A stretch of 64,000 nucleotides of DNA from the NCBI GenBank assembly GCA_951813065.1, contig CATOTH010000005.1, forward strand, positions 310,001 to 374,000. The letters are read 5' to 3'. Below, piece after piece: positions 43,291 through 51,636 of the stretch (within the stretch, counting starts at the first letter, position 1; every line of letters starts with the position of its first letter). The stretch is from an uncultured Bryobacterales bacterium (GTDB taxonomy: Bacteria; Acidobacteriota; Terriglobia; Bryobacterales; UBA6623). A program made the position numbers and the translations under genes. The notes beneath the pieces are model-generated. The model did not search any database, was not told the DNA's origin, and was given only the letters and a program-made list of their open reading frames with translations.

Positions 43291-44775
43291 CTACGGCCGA
43301 GGAAACGCCGTCTGCTGCTCGTATCGGTCAACCGGCTTCCACAGCCTCTTCTCCTTGTACTCCCGGTATCGAGCCGCGTCAACCTCCGGATTCCTGGTCG
43401 GCATCTGCGCTTGGACGGACTCACGCCACGAACGGAGTTTCGCCAGGAGTTCGCGCGATTTGTCCGGCATCGCCTCGGACAGGTCGCTCGTCTCGCCGAT
43501 ATCCTCGCGTAGGTCGTATAGCTCGGTGTGCCCATCCTCATAGAACTCGATCAGCTTGAACGGCCCCTCCCGCACGGCGCCATAGGGAGTACACGTGAGG
43601 ATCGGTGTGTGCGCGTTGTAGTGCGGGTAGTGCCAGTAAATCGGTCCGCGGCGAAAATCCCTGTCCCCCTTGAGCAGCGGGGTCAGGCTCTTGCCGTCAA
43701 CTTCCGCTGCGGCGTCCACTCCGGCGATGTCGAGTATCGTCGGAAAGAGATCAACGCTGATCACCGGCTCTTCGACGACCAGACCTTCGGACTGCCCGGG
43801 CCACTTGACGATCAGAGGGACGCGTACGCCGCCTTCCCAGGCCGTACTCTTTTCCCCTCGAAGCGGCAAGTTCGACGTAATGCGACCGTCCTTCGATAGG
43901 CCGCCATTGTCGGAGAAGAAGATGACGACGGTTCGTTCCGCTACCCCCATTTCTTCGAGTCTTGCGATGACGGCGCCGACGCTCTGGTCCAAACCTTCGA
44001 CCATGGCCGCGTATTCCGGATTCTTCTGCGCACCGCTCGGCCGCTTCTTGCGGTACTTCTCTACGACTTCCGACCTGCCCTCGATCCGCGTGTGAACCGC
44101 GTAGTGCGACAGGTAGAGAAAGAACGGCTGATCACCGTGGCGGTCGAGGAAGGCTTCGGCCTCGCGCGTAATGCGATCGGTTAGGTACTCGCCTGGTCGG
44201 TCGTCGGGGAAGGGACGCCAGCCGAGCCGGTTGATCTTGGCGGCCGGCCAATAGGGCGGAAACATGCTCCCGTGCGAACCTGCGTGGCTGCCGCCGACGC
44301 TGAACTGGAAGCCATGATCCTCCGCCCACCAGCCTTTCTGTCCCAAGTGCCATTTGCCGACCGCAGCGTTGACATAACCGGCCTCTGCGAGGGCCTCGGC
44401 CATCGTCGTTTCCTCGTGACGCAAGTAGTTGGTCCACTTCGGAATCTCGAGCTTCGCGCCCGGCGGCGTTCTCCCGGGAATCCAGTCGGTCAGGTGCGTC
44501 GAAGCCGGGTACCTGCCCGTGAGGATGCTCGCGCGCGTCGGCGAGCAGGAATTCCCCGCTGCATAAGCGTCGGTAAAGAGTACGCCCTCGGCGGCAAGGC
44601 GGTCGATGTGAGGCGTCTCGTAGTAGGTGCTCCCGTAACTGCCCAGATCCCGCCAGCCCAAATCGTCCGCCAGGACGAGAACGAAGTTTGGCTTCTGAGC
44701 GGCAAGAAGGCCGGCTGCCGCGGTGGCAGCAATGACGAGACGGAGCATGGCGGCCCAGCGCCGGTTACTGGTCAT
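43291..44775 (-). CDS. Secreted sulfatase (formylglycine-dependent)
   Basis: 494 residues from the ATG at 44775 (MTSNRRWAAMLRLVIAA signal, cleavage near LLAAQ); an ATG 24 bp upstream is possible. Metal-site start KPNFVLVLADDLGWRDLG (Asp37, Asp38) and activation site NSCSPTRASILTGRYPAS (Cys77). AAVGKWHLGQKG and FFSDNGGLS complete the active site. The C-terminal ~100 residues include GAVREGPFKLIEFYEDGHTELYDLREDIGE. Its last 24 residues recur in the remnant at 16747-16821. The promoter lies in the short gap to the DUF3604 gene on the same strand. Confidence 0.95.
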   Translation of the reverse strand: MTSNRRWAAMLRLVIAATAAAGLLAAQKPNFVLVLADDLGWRDLGSYGSTYYETPHIDRLAAEGVLFTDAYAAGNSCSPTRASILTGRYPASTHLTDWIPGRTPPGAKLEIPKWTNYLRHEETTMAEALAEAGYVNAAVGKWHLGQKGWWAEDHGFQFSVGGSHAGSHGSMFPPYWPAAKINRLGWRPFPDDRPGEYLTDRITREAEAFLDRHGDQPFFLYLSHYAVHTRIEGRSEVVEKYRKKRPSGAQKNPEYAAMVEGLDQSVGAVIARLEEMGVAERTVVIFFSDNGGLSKDGRITSNLPLRGEKSTAWEGGVRVPLIVKWPGQSEGLVVEEPVISVDLFPTILDIAGVDAAAEVDGKSLTPLLKGDRDFRRGPIYWHYPHYNAHTPILTCTPYGAVREGPFKLIEFYEDGHTELYDLREDIGETSDLSEAMPDKSRELLAKLRSWRESVQAQMPTRNPEVDAARYREYKEKRLWKPVDRYEQQTAFPRP

Positions 44776-44848
44776 GGTTTGGTCTTCTCTCGAATGCATG
44801 GCCACCGAGTAGCCCTTGTGGCAGGCCCAGATCGCAGACACGTCGAAT

Positions 44849-47623
44849 CTACTCGACCCAGATGGGCGAACTCCAAGCCACTTGCCCGTCATTCTGCACC
44901 ACGCGGATGTAGTAGTAGTTCGATCCGGCCGTGAATCTCCGGTCCCTGAACTCGAATGCGTACTCCTCCTGGTTGGGGTAGCTCGTATAGATGATCTGCT
45001 CGTTCTTGACGATCACGAACTGCTTGATCCGGTCCGTCCCGATCGCCCGGATCAAGAGGCGCGGAGGCGCCTGAGACTCGATGGTGTCGCCCATGATGTA
45101 GCGCTCACCACTGGCGTCGACGGCCTGGAAATCGAGCACGATGTTGTCTGTCGCACCGTACGCGTGGCGCGCCTTCAGCGCCGCGAACATCGATTCGCGC
45201 GTAAACTCCTCGGAAACGATCATGGCGTACGACATGTGCGTGGACCAGTGGTCGGACGACGCCTGGACGCCGATCTTGTATCCCTTGCGCAAGGCATCCC
45301 ACCAATAGCCGATCGGATTGAATCCCGAGCGCTGTTCCCGCAGCTTCCGGGGCGAAGCAGCCAGCGGAGCGCCCAGGTATTCGTAGCTCGCCCGGTAGCC
45401 CTGGAATATCTCCATCAAGGGCTCGACTTCAGGATCGTTGTTGAACCAATCCGTGCCTTGCGCGGTGCCCGAGCTGTGGGGCATCGAGATTCCGTCATTC
45501 TCGTGCAGGTACGCGTACAGCTTCTCGGCACGCTCCTCACCCCGCCGTTCGGCGTCCGGAATCGGCAGCGTGCGGGTGCCACGCTTGCCAAAGATGACGT
45601 TGCGGTGTCCGTTGGGGAAGTTGAGCGACCGCTCGTAGCCGAACATCGGGACGAACGATCCCGGCACGTGAAACAGGTCTGCCAGTTTCTCATCCTGCCA
45701 CCACGTGAATTCCTGGTCGTAGCCGAGTTGGTGGTCGGTCGGGACGATGTAGTCGAAGGCTGCTGCGTCCAGGGCGTACCGGTAGACCTCGATCAGGGAG
45801 CCGTCGTACTTGAAGTCCTGAGAGACATCGGTGTGCCGGTGCATGTCGCCCCGAAAGATCTTGAACTCCTTGTCGCCGGCGGCGATGGTATAGCCGCGGA
45901 TCGTCTCGACGTTGCGCTCCTCGAACGGATGGATGGGAATCGCCTCGGCAAAGGGCTCGACATACCTCGCGAAGTTGCCATCCGAATAGTCTGGCGGGCC
46001 CTGCGAGACGCCTAGGTCGGCCGCGTAGATTTCCGCGTTTCGTGGCACGGCGTTGGAGAACCGCCGGTTGTCGGTCATCCACGCTGCTAGCAGGCCGCCG
46101 TCGTGCGAGGCAATCGCCGGCCGCTTCTCGATCGAGCCCTGGGTGTGGGCCAGGGGCACCGGGAGGGACCAGGAGTTCCCGTCAAATTGGGTCACGAACG
46201 TCTCCCACATCATGCGCGCCCCGATGCTATGCGCCCGTTGCCGGGTCCAGTGGCGGAAGAGCATCGTCAAGGTGCCGTTGGCATCGAACCCGAGTTGCGG
46301 ATTCTCGAAGTTCGGGTACAACCGGTAAACGTAGAACGGCTCGAGTGGTACTTTCGGCGCGACCCAGGACCCCCCGGATCGTCGCACGACCGCAATGGAT
46401 CGCTCCTGATGGAGCGGAACGCCCAGCGGCGGGGTAATCAGGTAGCCCTGGTCCTTGCCCCAGTTCACGCCGGACTCGTCCCACGCCACCCACGGGGCGC
46501 CATCAGGCCCAACCGCGACGTTTGCGTGCGCCTGGAACCGCGGGCTGCTGGTGACTTGGTCGATCTCTCCGAGGGCACCGTTGACGAACGACCGGTAGAA
46601 GATGTCGTAGTTGCCGTTGTGATAGCCGTCCCAGACGATGTGCGCCTGACCGTCAGGGCCCCCTGCGACCTGTGGCTCCCAATCGTTCGCCGGCGAATCG
46701 CTGACCTGCACCGGATCGCTCCAGGATCCGTCCCAGACTCGCATCCAGATGTCGGACTGGCCCAGTCGGGCCGTTCCTTGCGCGCTCTGCCACACAACAA
46801 AGACCTTGCCGTCGCTGGAGGAAGCAGCCCGGTGGAATGTATTTGTGCCAGCAACACTGAGCTTTTGCGGCGAACCCCAGGAATCGCCGGTCAGGAGGCG
46901 GCCCCAAAGATCCCACCCCGTGCCATCGCGCTGACTCCAAAACACCCAAAGCCGGCCCTCGCCGTCCGCAGCGGCCGAAGCGCGCCAGATGTCGCCTGGA
47001 CTGGGGGTGACTTCCCGCGAGTCCTCCCACGAGCCGTCGCGGCGGATCCGCAACATGACCCTGTCGCCCTCGTTCTTGTAGGCCACCCATGCCACGGCCA
47101 CAGCCGAGCCGGGCAAGCGGGCAGCAGCGGCTTCGTCGTCCTCGAATTCGTCATCCGACAGTCTCTCGACCGTGGGTGTAATGCTGGCCGTGGCGCGCCC
47201 GTCGAGGAAGGCCTTGGTGCCATTCGACAGGTCGCTCAACCGGAACTCGAAACTGCCTTGCTCCGTGCGGACCCTCAGGTTCGTGGACCCGTCGCCGCGC
47301 ACGACTGCGAAGAGGCCGATTGGGGAGTACTGCGTGGGAGGGAGCTTGGCAGGGCTCATCTCGTTGTAGTTGACCCGCGGGAAGCCGCGAATCTGCTCCT
47401 CGCGGGTAGCAGCCTTCCACGAATCCGGATCCGACAGCTCATCCGACCCCATGAAGTGACGCTCTTCCAATCGCAGGAGTTCGCCGCCAGAAACCCGAAG
47501 CGAGCCGTCCCAGGACTCAACGGCCTCGGCCTTCTCTCCCAGGCTGATATACACGGTCTTCGGCCCTGATTGCGCAGCTGCAACCGCTACAGATAACGCG
47601 GCAAGAACGAGAAAACTCCGCAT
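44849..47623 (-). CDS. DUF3604 secreted protein with propeller-like N-terminal half
   Basis: 924 residues with a signal peptide (SFLVLAALSVAVAAAQS). Residues ~170-560 look like a propeller (AVAWVAYKNEGDRV, LWVFWSQRDGTGWDLWGRLL, AHIVWDGYHNGNYDIFYRS). The DUF3604 domain begins at GDMHRHTDVSQDFKYDG (from residue 592) and has YIVPTDHQLGYDQEFTWW, SMPHSSGTAQGTDW, IGVQASSDHWSTHMSYAMI and the tail YYYIRVVQNDGQVAWSSPIWVE. DUF3604 is PHP-like with putative metal-binding His/Asp; the activity is not established. It lies 73 bp upstream of the sulfatase in the same direction. A remnant of a paralogue lies at 55566-55733. Confidence 0.9.
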   Translation of the reverse strand: MRSFLVLAALSVAVAAAQSGPKTVYISLGEKAEAVESWDGSLRVSGGELLRLEERHFMGSDELSDPDSWKAATREEQIRGFPRVNYNEMSPAKLPPTQYSPIGLFAVVRGDGSTNLRVRTEQGSFEFRLSDLSNGTKAFLDGRATASITPTVERLSDDEFEDDEAAAARLPGSAVAVAWVAYKNEGDRVMLRIRRDGSWEDSREVTPSPGDIWRASAAADGEGRLWVFWSQRDGTGWDLWGRLLTGDSWGSPQKLSVAGTNTFHRAASSSDGKVFVVWQSAQGTARLGQSDIWMRVWDGSWSDPVQVSDSPANDWEPQVAGGPDGQAHIVWDGYHNGNYDIFYRSFVNGALGEIDQVTSSPRFQAHANVAVGPDGAPWVAWDESGVNWGKDQGYLITPPLGVPLHQERSIAVVRRSGGSWVAPKVPLEPFYVYRLYPNFENPQLGFDANGTLTMLFRHWTRQRAHSIGARMMWETFVTQFDGNSWSLPVPLAHTQGSIEKRPAIASHDGGLLAAWMTDNRRFSNAVPRNAEIYAADLGVSQGPPDYSDGNFARYVEPFAEAIPIHPFEERNVETIRGYTIAAGDKEFKIFRGDMHRHTDVSQDFKYDGSLIEVYRYALDAAAFDYIVPTDHQLGYDQEFTWWQDEKLADLFHVPGSFVPMFGYERSLNFPNGHRNVIFGKRGTRTLPIPDAERRGEERAEKLYAYLHENDGISMPHSSGTAQGTDWFNNDPEVEPLMEIFQGYRASYEYLGAPLAASPRKLREQRSGFNPIGYWWDALRKGYKIGVQASSDHWSTHMSYAMIVSEEFTRESMFAALKARHAYGATDNIVLDFQAVDASGERYIMGDTIESQAPPRLLIRAIGTDRIKQFVIVKNEQIIYTSYPNQEEYAFEFRDRRFTAGSNYYYIRVVQNDGQVAWSSPIWVE

Positions 47624-47720
47624 GGTTCAGCAATTATAGTCCGACTCAACTGCAGCCCATACCCCGGTCAGGACGCTTGCACTGGGCCGGCAACATTTCC
47701 TCCCCGTCTACCCTCTGCCG

Positions 47721-47726
47721 TATAAT
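47721..47726 (+). promoter_or_regulatory. Candidate -10 box TATAAT upstream of class IV aminotransferase
   Basis: A perfect TATAAT lies 32 bp before the ATG at 47759. No consensus -35 is seen at proper spacing. The 135-bp gap is shared with the divergent DUF3604 gene. Confidence 0.45.
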
Positions 47727-47758
47727 CTGCCGCGTGGCGGGATTGGCCCGCCGACAGG

Positions 47759-48655
47759 ATGGAACTTCCCGATCCCCGCAACGCGGACATCTTGATTCAT
47801 GTCGGTGGCGAACTGAAGCCGCGTGACGAGGCCAAGGTATCGGTGTTCGACAGCGTGGTCCAAGGTGGCGACGCCGTCTGGGAGGGATTGCGAGTGTACA
47901 ACGGCAGGATCGCGGACCTGGATGCGCACCTCGACCGCCTCTTCGCTTCTGCCCACGCTCTGGCGTTCTCCGGCGTGCCGACGCGCGAGGCAGTGAGGAA
48001 GACCCTCTTCGAGACCCTGCGCGCGAACGGCATGCGAGACGGCGCGCATGTGCGCCTGACCCTCACCCGGGGCGAAAAGATCACCTCCGGGATGAGCCCG
48101 CACTGGAACCAATCCGGATGCACGCTCATCGTGCTGGCCGAGTGGAAGGCCCTCGTATACGACCCGGAAGGCATCCGCCTGGTCACCGCCTCGGTCCGGC
48201 GCAACAGCCCGCAGTTTCTCGACTCCAAGATTCACCACAACAACCTGCTCAACAACATCCTGGCCAAGATCGAGGCGAACCACGCCGGTGCCGACGATGC
48301 CGTCATGCTGGACGCACAGGGGTTTGTGTCGGAGACGAACGCCACGAACATGTTTCTGGTCCGGGCGGACGCGCTCCTCACGCCGCACGCGGACAGCTGC
48401 CTCCCCGGCATCACGCGCGCCAGCGTGATCAGGATGTCGCGCAGCAATGGTTTCGAAGTTGTCGAAAGAAACCTCTCGACAAGCGAGCTCTACACCGCTG
48501 ACGAAGCATTCGTCACCGGCACGATGGGCGGGCTGACCCCGGTCCTCGAGGTCGACGGCCGGCAAATCGGAAGCGGCACGAAGGGACCGCTGACGCAAAG
48601 GCTGCAAGAGCTGTTTGCCGACTGGGCTTTCAAGCATGGCGAGCCGATCGAGTAG
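47759..48655 (+). CDS. Class IV PLP aminotransferase (branched-chain / D-amino-acid type)
   Basis: 298 residues of fold-type IV. The start ILIHVGGELKPRDEAKVSVFDSVVQGGDAVWEGLRVYNG, the lysine Lys157 in LDSKIHHNNLLNNILAK and VSETNATNMFLVR are hallmarks. Either BCAT-type transamination or a related reaction is expected; residue-level specificity cannot be set by eye. It is followed after 160 bp by the AddB-like gene, probably from a separate promoter. Confidence 0.9.
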   Translation: MELPDPRNADILIHVGGELKPRDEAKVSVFDSVVQGGDAVWEGLRVYNGRIADLDAHLDRLFASAHALAFSGVPTREAVRKTLFETLRANGMRDGAHVRLTLTRGEKITSGMSPHWNQSGCTLIVLAEWKALVYDPEGIRLVTASVRRNSPQFLDSKIHHNNLLNNILAKIEANHAGADDAVMLDAQGFVSETNATNMFLVRADALLTPHADSCLPGITRASVIRMSRSNGFEVVERNLSTSELYTADEAFVTGTMGGLTPVLEVDGRQIGSGTKGPLTQRLQELFADWAFKHGEPIE

Positions 48656-48696
48656 GGGGAAAATGAGCGACTTGGCCGTCGTCAGCCTTGCGATCT

Positions 48697-48726
48697 TTGG
48701 AAACGCACTAAAACTGGACTAGAATA
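48697..48726 (+). promoter_or_regulatory. Weak candidate promoter before the AddB/AddA-like operon
   Basis: TTTGGA (48697-48702) and TAGAAT (48721-48726) are separated by 18 bp in an AT-richer patch about 90 bp before the GTG start at 48817. Both boxes deviate from consensus. Confidence 0.3.
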
Positions 48727-48816
48727 GAAATAGTGTGATCGATGACAAGGTCGGACCCCTCGTTTCTGCCGCGCTTTGCGATGATCTGAGATCCCCTTCT
48801 TCGGAGCATAGCCATA

Positions 48817-51636
48817 GTGCGTAGACAGGTATTGCATTTCTTGCTCGTGCCCGACGAAAGCGCGGCCCGGCGCGTCAGGCGGGCGATCGCGCAATCCACC
48901 GGGCGGTCAGGAATCCTCGTCGGGCCGTGGCGGGAACTCGTTCGCCATGCGCGGGAAGCGTACTTCCGACCACCGGTCGACGACTGGAACGACAGTGACT
49001 TCGAGACCGCACTGGCATCGGATCGAAACGCGTTCTGGAGCGAGAGCTTTGCGGTCGCGCCGGACGAGACCGCGGACGCTGTCAAGCGCGCGCTGGCCAG
49101 CCTTCATTCGGCCACGGATCCTTATCGAGAACCCCAACTGCCAGGCCCGGAAAGATTTCCCGGCTGGCCGCGACGAATCGTCGCAGACCTCTTGAGTCTG
49201 CCGGCGTCCCTTGGCGAGCGGCTCCCGGGGGATCTTGCGGTGATTCGGGACTTGCTGAGCGCAGATCCGGACAGCGTCTCCCAGCCGATTCGGGTCGTCC
49301 GGGTCGACGGCGTTCCCCAGACCTCGCGCTGGCAGGACGCCCTCATCGACAAGCTGAACCGCGAGGCCGGGCGTGACGGAGTGTCGCACAATGGGGAACT
49401 CGAGGACACGCTCGAATCACTGCTTCGAGCGGGCCCACAGGCGAACCCGGAATCCGCCTTGGGAGTCCTGCAAGCGAAGCTCTTCGAAACCGACAAGAGC
49501 ACAATCCGGCCCGACCGGTCGGTGCAATGGGTAGGTGTCCGGGACTACCAGCAAGAAGCCGAGGTCGCGGCCGGCATGGTCCAGACCCTCATCAAGGAGC
49601 ATCCGGACCTGGAACTCAAGCAGATCGGACTGCTGGTGCCGGAGGACTTCCAGTACTGTGTCGCCGTGGAAGATGCCTTCGGCCTGGCCGGGCTTGCCCT
49701 GTCGGGCCTGCCTGGGGAGCGGTGGCGCCGGGACCTCGGGCCGGAGGCCGTGTATCACTTCCTGTGCTGCCGCCAGAAACCGGCTTCGCGAATGGCGCTT
49801 GCCGTCTGCCTGTCGTCCGTCCTCATGCCGTGGAGCCCGGAAGAGGGCGCCGTGATGGCCCAGGCCGTGATGGACGGCAATTACGAACCCCGGTTTCCGT
49901 CCCATGCAAGCGCCGGGGCCAACGCGATGCTGGCGCTGATCCGTCAAGGTGATTCGCAACCGGCGACACTGGCGCGGGCCCTGCGGGAATTCGCCGCCCT
50001 GCTGGACGGCGGAGAGGCGTTCTCGGCTCACCAGCGGCGGGCCGGAGACGCATCGCAGCGGGTTCTCGATCGGCTCGAAGGAGCCCGCGAGATCGATTGG
50101 AGCGACTTGCGCCGGGCCGTGAAACCGCAGCTGATCATCGGCGGAGAGGCTCCCTCGTACAACATCGAAGGCGTGACCGTATGGCGTGAACTGCACGAGC
50201 CGTGGCGGACAGTGCGGCATCTGTTCGTGCTGGGGTTCTCGCAGGGTCGATACCCGCGTCGCATGCAGTCCGCGCCCGTTTTCTCGGAGACCAACATCCG
50301 GGCGGTCCGGGAAGGGTGCGGCATCGCGATCGACTCGCCCAGCGATGCGCAACGCCGGGCTCGGCTGCTCTTCCGGCGGCAGCTCCGAGCCGTCTCGGAT
50401 TCGGCGACATTCCTGATACCCCGCCGGCTGGAGGTCGGGGACTCCCAGTCGCCGTCCGAGACCCTGGTGTTCATGCAGCGGCTCGTGGAGCAGTCGAAGC
50501 AAGGACTGAGCCTGATTGCCGAAACCGACCTGAGCGAGGATCTGAACCGCATCCGGCATCTGGCGTTGTCCACTGACCGCTCGCCCCGCCCCCCCAGAAA
50601 CTACCACTGCGGCGACCTGCACCTGAAGCGCAACCTCCTCGAGATCAACTCCGACGCGGAAGGCAAGGTCCGGCCGGAGTCGCCAACCGGCCTGGAACTG
50701 CCGATGGTTTCGCCGCTGGCTTGGTTGATCCGCCGCCTCGGCGCCGAGCCACTGCTGTGGTCCCCGGAGTCTGCCGATCCCCGGGTGATCGGCAACCTGG
50801 CCCACAAAGTCTTCGAAGATCTGTTCCCCCCGGGACGAGAACTGCCCGAGCAGAACCAGGTCGCGACGCGCGCGCGCGATTCGCTTGACGGCGCGATCCA
50901 ACAGCAGGCGCCGTTCCTGCGCAATCCGCAGTGGCAGTTCGAGCGGCACTACATCGCCGAGCAGGTAGTGCGGGCGGCCCAGACCTGGCGGAAAGTACTG
51001 GAGCAACTCGGGGCGGAGATTCTCGGAACCGAGCAATGGCTCCAGGGGTATTGGTCAGGGATCGGGATCCACGGCAAGGCCGATCTGATCCTGGGTCTAG
51101 AGGGCAACAGGCTCCTCATCGTCGACTACAAATGGACGCGTTCCGAGGGCCGTCGCAACCAGATGGAACTGGGATTTGACAGCCAAGCCAGCCTCTATCG
51201 CGAGATGGCGGAGACCGGCGGGCCGAAACCACCCAGGCCGGGCCGGGAGAGCAGCGACGAGGAGGCGCAGCTCGCCAAGGAGATCACCACAGCGAAGGGG
51301 ATCGGAATCGTGTACTTCACGATGAGGGATCGCACCTGCCTGTCCGACTCCACCCTCCCGGAATCGCCTTCGATCCCCGGCTGGTTTGCCTTGGACAATG
51401 ACATCGCCGCCAACGCATTGGCGATCATCCGCGCGCGCCTGGAGGAGCTGCGGCAAGGCGTAGTACGACTGAACTTCAAGAACGACCGGACGCATATCGA
51501 GAAAAACGCCGGGATCAAGGCGTACGCGATGGATCTCAGCCCCCTGATCGACCTGTTCGCCTTGCCGGAAACGGATGCGGACTTCGATCCCTGGGGCGCG
51601 ATCATCCAACAAGACCGATCTAGGGGGCTCGAATGA
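48817..51636 (+). CDS. AddB/RecB-like PD-(D/E)XK nuclease subunit
   Basis: 939 residues from a GTG. The N-terminal two thirds form an inactivated helicase-like scaffold (HFLLVPDESAARRVRRAIAQ, GPWRELVRHAREAY, VQWVGVRDYQQEAEVAAGMVQTL, HLFVLGFSQGRYPRRMQ), with no Walker A motif. The C-terminal ~300 residues hold the nuclease: RVIGNLAHKVFEDLF, HGKADLILGLEGNRLLIVDYKW with Asp756, Asp770 and Lys772, and QASLYREMA. The four cysteines of the AddB iron-sulfur site are not seen. It overlaps the helicase gene by 4 bp (ATGA), so the two form a complex. Likely role: double-strand-break end processing, or a defence-type variant. Confidence 0.85.
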   Translation: MRRQVLHFLLVPDESAARRVRRAIAQSTGRSGILVGPWRELVRHAREAYFRPPVDDWNDSDFETALASDRNAFWSESFAVAPDETADAVKRALASLHSATDPYREPQLPGPERFPGWPRRIVADLLSLPASLGERLPGDLAVIRDLLSADPDSVSQPIRVVRVDGVPQTSRWQDALIDKLNREAGRDGVSHNGELEDTLESLLRAGPQANPESALGVLQAKLFETDKSTIRPDRSVQWVGVRDYQQEAEVAAGMVQTLIKEHPDLELKQIGLLVPEDFQYCVAVEDAFGLAGLALSGLPGERWRRDLGPEAVYHFLCCRQKPASRMALAVCLSSVLMPWSPEEGAVMAQAVMDGNYEPRFPSHASAGANAMLALIRQGDSQPATLARALREFAALLDGGEAFSAHQRRAGDASQRVLDRLEGAREIDWSDLRRAVKPQLIIGGEAPSYNIEGVTVWRELHEPWRTVRHLFVLGFSQGRYPRRMQSAPVFSETNIRAVREGCGIAIDSPSDAQRRARLLFRRQLRAVSDSATFLIPRRLEVGDSQSPSETLVFMQRLVEQSKQGLSLIAETDLSEDLNRIRHLALSTDRSPRPPRNYHCGDLHLKRNLLEINSDAEGKVRPESPTGLELPMVSPLAWLIRRLGAEPLLWSPESADPRVIGNLAHKVFEDLFPPGRELPEQNQVATRARDSLDGAIQQQAPFLRNPQWQFERHYIAEQVVRAAQTWRKVLEQLGAEILGTEQWLQGYWSGIGIHGKADLILGLEGNRLLIVDYKWTRSEGRRNQMELGFDSQASLYREMAETGGPKPPRPGRESSDEEAQLAKEITTAKGIGIVYFTMRDRTCLSDSTLPESPSIPGWFALDNDIAANALAIIRARLEELRQGVVRLNFKNDRTHIEKNAGIKAYAMDLSPLIDLFALPETDADFDPWGAIIQQDRSRGLE

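Noticed and set aside
44816..47569. Plus-strand open frames opposite the DUF3604 gene
   Set aside because: They are shadows; the minus strand carries the full DUF3604 protein with signal peptide.
49417..51036. Minus-strand open frame (539 codons) opposite the AddB-like gene
   Set aside because: The plus strand has nuclease motifs and the operon overlap; the antisense product has no recognisable motif.
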